From Perkinsus olseni (taxonomy: Eukaryota; Perkinsozoa; Perkinsida): a stretch of 64,000 bases of DNA. Shown piece by piece: positions 60,413 to 64,000 of this stretch (positions are counted from its first letter, which is position 1; the number at the start of each line of letters is the position of its first letter). The position numbers and the translations under genes were made by a program. The DNA lies in the NCBI GenBank assembly GCA_013115125.1, contig JABANN010000114.1:1-64000 (forward strand). Reading direction: 5' to 3'. The notes below the pieces were generated by a model. That model did no database searches, had not been told where the DNA came from, and was given only the letters and a program-made list of their open reading frames with translations.

Positions 60413-63400
60413 TCACAAAAAACTGCGCCCAGAAGATTCGACGAAAACAACGGTAAGGCATGTCCAAAGCCCCCGAGCAGCGACGCCTATGGTCGCAAAT
60501 ATACAAAGCGGCCTCTCCCAAAGTGATAACTTAACAGAGCTCAGCCTGGTGATAACATCAACATCGCACACTGTCCGAAGGGCCTTGATACGCATGAAGC
60601 GGGCTGCAAGACCTCCGATATTTACTGCCTTATCAACGTTGTTGCGGTAATGCTGCCTCCGTCAAGGGTGGGAGAGGAGAGTCCCTGAGGCAGGGTAATC
60701 GATCACTCATCGACCGTCATTGAGTTGATCAGAGACCATCATCGACTGGCCGAAGTAGTCGAGAGAACAGAGAAAGCGAATCCCCACCTTGATGCTGAAG
60801 GCCGTAGTTCTAGCCCGGCGAACGGGCCGCATTTCCTCTCCTATCTCATCCAATAGTGTACCAGCGGCGGCCACCTTCGTTCTGACGGACCGCCATCTAG
60901 CCGATGGGTCTTCCTCCAAGGCCTCATCCAAGTCTGTGTCAGCTACACACACCAACAGGTCAGGCACACATCAAGAGCTAAGGCACTGCGGATCGATCGA
61001 GGCAGTAAATGCCTCGGCCCAGAGAGCAAGAACAGAGCCTCACATTTCACGCTCCGCCTCCGCTCCCTGAATGCTGCAACATGACGCGTCCTCTCAATCT
61101 GCCTCAATATGGACGCCAGCCTGAGCAGGAGGAAGTCATACCGACAAAAGCACAGGAATGACACTGGCCTACTTGAGCCACATGGGGAGGTCCATGTAGC
61201 CTCGATGATCACTATCTAACCAGACAAACAGCCGATGGTACCACTCAGGGTCGTAAGGGCTGCCAACACCCATAAAAACGGCGATACCTGGTAGTTAGTA
61301 AGCATCATAGCTATCCACGTCGGAACATCTTACTTCTAGAAAATTCCTCCTTGCTAAGCTCGCCCCTACACCCTTCGTCAAGCTCCACGAAGACCTTCGC
61401 TAGGCTGGCTTCTGACGGCTTAGTCAGGCTAACGATGGTTTGCGGATCTGACGGAGCGGCCGAGAGACAATATCACCACTAGGGACGGCTGGCAGAGATA
61501 ACCACCTAGAGCGCTATGATCAGCTTTCCGGAGTAGATCCGCAGGTAGATCATCCCCACGGTTCATGACATCTCTGATGAAGTTCACCAGACAGTCATCG
61601 TCGACTGAGTCCACTACAGAAACCTACGAGGACAACGCTTAGCCTCAACCAGGAACAAGAGTGCAGCCCACTTCCCCTGCGCCGCCTTCCGCTGCCCTCG
61701 ACGCTACACCGCGGTCCTCACGAGCGTTGAAGAGGCCTTTAAGGTCCGACACTAGCCTCTGCGTACCTGAAACGAACGGAGGATCGTCACTAGCGGAAGG
61801 CCATCCAGTAGGCAGCAACGCAAAGAGGACCCTACTTATGCTTTTTCTGGATTCTTTGAAGTGATTGACAAGTTCCGTGGGACCTGACATCAGAGCAGTG
61901 CAGTGAGTACTGAATAGGGCACTAAGCTCAACCATACCTGTTCCTGGGCCTGGACGCAGCAGCTCCATCATATCCTTCAGTGCACGAGTATGATCTCGCG
62001 TACCAGCCTCATCTGAGTACCACTCCAACCTCATCTTTCAAACGTCTATCCCTCGGTTCCACCTCGTGGTGAGTCGCTCCGCCGAGGGCTGCTCCTTCCT
62101 CGCTCTTCTTGCTGGCGAAGAATGACCAACGGCCTCTGATCCCGCGTCTTCATGAGCCTGACGGACAGCAGCGTCCACATCCGAAAGCTCCTATGCGACC
62201 AGCTCCTTCCAGCTGGGGCGATCTCGCGGCTCTCAGGGATGCCCACGGCTGCACGAAGTAGTATGACTTACCGCTCGTAGACAGGTAGAAGGGCGGAGTC
62301 GGATTTCTGCGGGGTCAGATAGACACTTGCACACTGTCCTCGACCGGTCCCTCGATGCTTCCTCAGCAGCGATACCCCCCTGCCCGGCAGCTCGGCACTA
62401 CTACTGCATCCCAGTATATCTGGAACCTGAACGAGGGGTAACGACGACCAGTAGCCACCCGAAGTCCCACTCGGAGTTGCTCGAACTCTGATCTCACGGA
62501 CAGGCCGCAGCTCGTAACCGATACGGGCTTGCCGACCTCGAGCATCCCTGCAATCAGAAACCTTGTATCCCACAGGAGCTGTACAAGTGGCCACTCTACC
62601 GTCATAACACCATTCCCTGAAAACCCTATTGTGCTGCTCCCGGAGCAGAGTCAGCTCGAGGGTATCCATGTCCGTGTCGATGTGTTCTCGCATACGCCGA
62701 CAATTCTTGCGGAAGCGGGACTTAGCTCGGGACTGAGTAAAGTACCATCTCCTATCCTACAGCGTCAACACGCGGATGCTCACAATATCGTCGTCAGTCG
62801 GCCCTCCGCCACGCAGTAACCTCGATCCAGCTCTGGCCAGAGACCCCCTCTGGCTCCGTGGGGACGATGAGATTGACAATGCGACCGAAGGACAAACAAC
62901 TTCATAACGCCACCGTCGACGGAAGAGGCGGTTCCCCTGGAGACTCCGCGGCGAAGGAGAGAACACCAAGCCTTCAGGCATGACACCAATGTACTCAATA
63001 ATGCAGTCTTGATAAATTGTGAATTATGTCATCGTACACTACCGCTGAATTTGGTCCAAAGTGCCGATGTCTCGAGCCTCTCGGAACACCCTCCTCTCCA
63101 GGGCCTCCACCTGAGGGGACAGCAGCAGTGGGGCACGGCTAGGGTTAGATGCAAGGATGGGGAACAGCCGTTGTGGTTGAATGATCTCACGTCATCACTG
63201 AGGTCTTCGATTGACCAGGACCCTTTTTCCTCCGGTTGCTCAGATCTAAGCAAAAGTTGGTAACCACTGTTAGTTGACCGCGCGTGAGCACTCACCTCTC
63301 CCTGTGGGCCAACGATTCACGATACGCCTTGCACGACTCTTCGAGCCCTCTTCGGTGCTCCAAAAAGCTCACCCGTCGAGCCTCGTGTATCTGCAGTGCG

Positions 63401-64000
63401 ACCCACTACGGCATGAGCGACCGCCAAGAAGTTTACTTTGGCCAGATGCTTTCGGCCGTGCACCACCCCCTCGAGCACCTTCCCTTGGCGGCGCTCCAAC
63501 TCCGCCAATTGGATCCGGGGAGCAAACCCGTGCATCGTCGCTGTCTCGGTATCGCCCCCCAGAGAAGGGGATGTGTTCATCGTGAGCATTCTCCACTGGG
63601 GGCCTTCACGTCCAACGGCCACAGCACCAGTCGAGCTACTCGCCACAGAAGCGGCAAGTCTGATTCTCTCAGCAACTCGGCGCGCAGGGGGTGACCCCAG
63701 GACCGGTGGCTTCGATCGGAGCCTGTGGAGCCTTCTCCGGACACTTTGACTGCTGCATTCATCCCAGGCATCGTTCTCTTTGAACACTCCTTTGACACTA
63801 GGCGGTGGTACCCCAGCAGGCACACGAGGGCCATGGACCTTCATCGCATGGCTTGGTTCGAGCCACCTTCTATTCCGCCTCCCAGGGTTAGCACACCAAC
63901 CCCTACCGGTGGCAGTGCTGCCAGAGGAGCCTCCATCCAGTGGTCGCCTGCGTATCATGTCCAAGTCATCCGTAAAGCTACGTGATCCCAGAACAAACCT
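60413..64000 (-). CDS. Large orphan protein with EF-hand-like and coiled-coil parts (5' end uncertain)
   Basis: Several minus-strand exons joined by short introns. Near the upstream end: IQLAELERRQGKVLEGVVHG, then after an intron ARRVSFLEHRRGLEESCKAY, a coiled-coil pattern. The middle has MDTLELTLLREQHNRVFREW and LEWYSDEAGTRDHTRALKDM. Two EF-hand-like loops follow about 60 residues apart: VFVELDEGCRGELSKEEF and LFVWLDSDHRGYMDLPMW. Each keeps the first Asp and central Gly but lacks some ligand positions, so calcium binding is doubtful. The C-terminal part is helical (LDEIGEEMRPVRRARTTAFS, MRIKALRTVCDVDVITRLSS). Stop shown at 60413; an alternative splice would end at 60394, overlapping the Kelch-BTB start. 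The start may lie near 63958 or beyond the window. No family recognised; two genes are possible. Confidence 0.5.

Overview
The window looks like nuclear DNA of a compact, intron-rich protist. Genes are recognisably eukaryotic (chaperonin CCT6, LSM4, eIF1A, RFC3, COX17, PKA regulatory subunit, dynamin, Kelch-BTB). They are split by many GT-AG introns of about 35-75 nt and often lie only tens to a few hundred bases apart in same-strand runs. Base composition is near balanced. This combination best fits an alveolate of the Perkinsus (Perkinsozoa) type; that is an inference from gene style, not a database result. No rRNA, tRNA, CRISPR, transposon, retroelement or virus-like element could be supported.

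Layout. (1) 0-10.6 kb, plus strand: 3' end of an unknown gene, an AAAP amino-acid transporter, an orphan gene, an acetyl-CoA transporter (SLC33A1/AT-1 type), COX17 and a dynamin-like GTPase. (2) 10.9-16.3 kb: two orphan genes in divergent orientation. (3) 34.8 kb down to 16.8 kb, minus strand: a run of nine genes, CCT6, LSM4, PDAP1/HASPP28, DAHP synthase, citrate synthase, RFC3, a three-RRM CELF/Bruno-like protein, a Gln/Ala-rich protein and a secreted mucin-like protein. (4) 35.3-50.0 kb, mostly plus strand: eIF1A, PKA regulatory subunit, a membrane alpha/beta-hydrolase, a tail-anchored orphan, a degenerate RluA-like pseudouridine synthase homologue and two tandem PPTC7-like PP2C phosphatases; a class III cyclase lies on the minus strand and shares a 170-nt divergent promoter with the first phosphatase. 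(5) 64 kb down to 50.6 kb, minus strand: an EF-hand/coiled-coil protein, a Kelch-BTB protein, an SLC35F-type transporter, selenoprotein K, 3-hydroxyisobutyryl-CoA hydrolase and a phosphoglycolate-type HAD phosphatase.

Functional themes: cyclic-nucleotide signalling (cyclase, PKA-R and two PP2Cs within 14 kb); carbon and amino-acid metabolism (DAHP synthase, citrate synthase, HIBCH, PGP); membrane transport; and RNA and protein handling.

The most striking item is the selenoprotein K gene at complement(53956..54701). Its in-frame UGA lies in a 17-nt final exon and becomes in-frame only after splicing. It encodes a C-terminal Gly-Gly-Sec-Cys-Gly with Sec third from the end, as in known SelK. 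A hand-drawn SECIS stem-loop (AUGA / AA / GA) follows 24 nt after the stop. Ordinary gene finders would miss this. Intron choices throughout were made by eye from frame continuity and family alignment, so exon edges are predictions.
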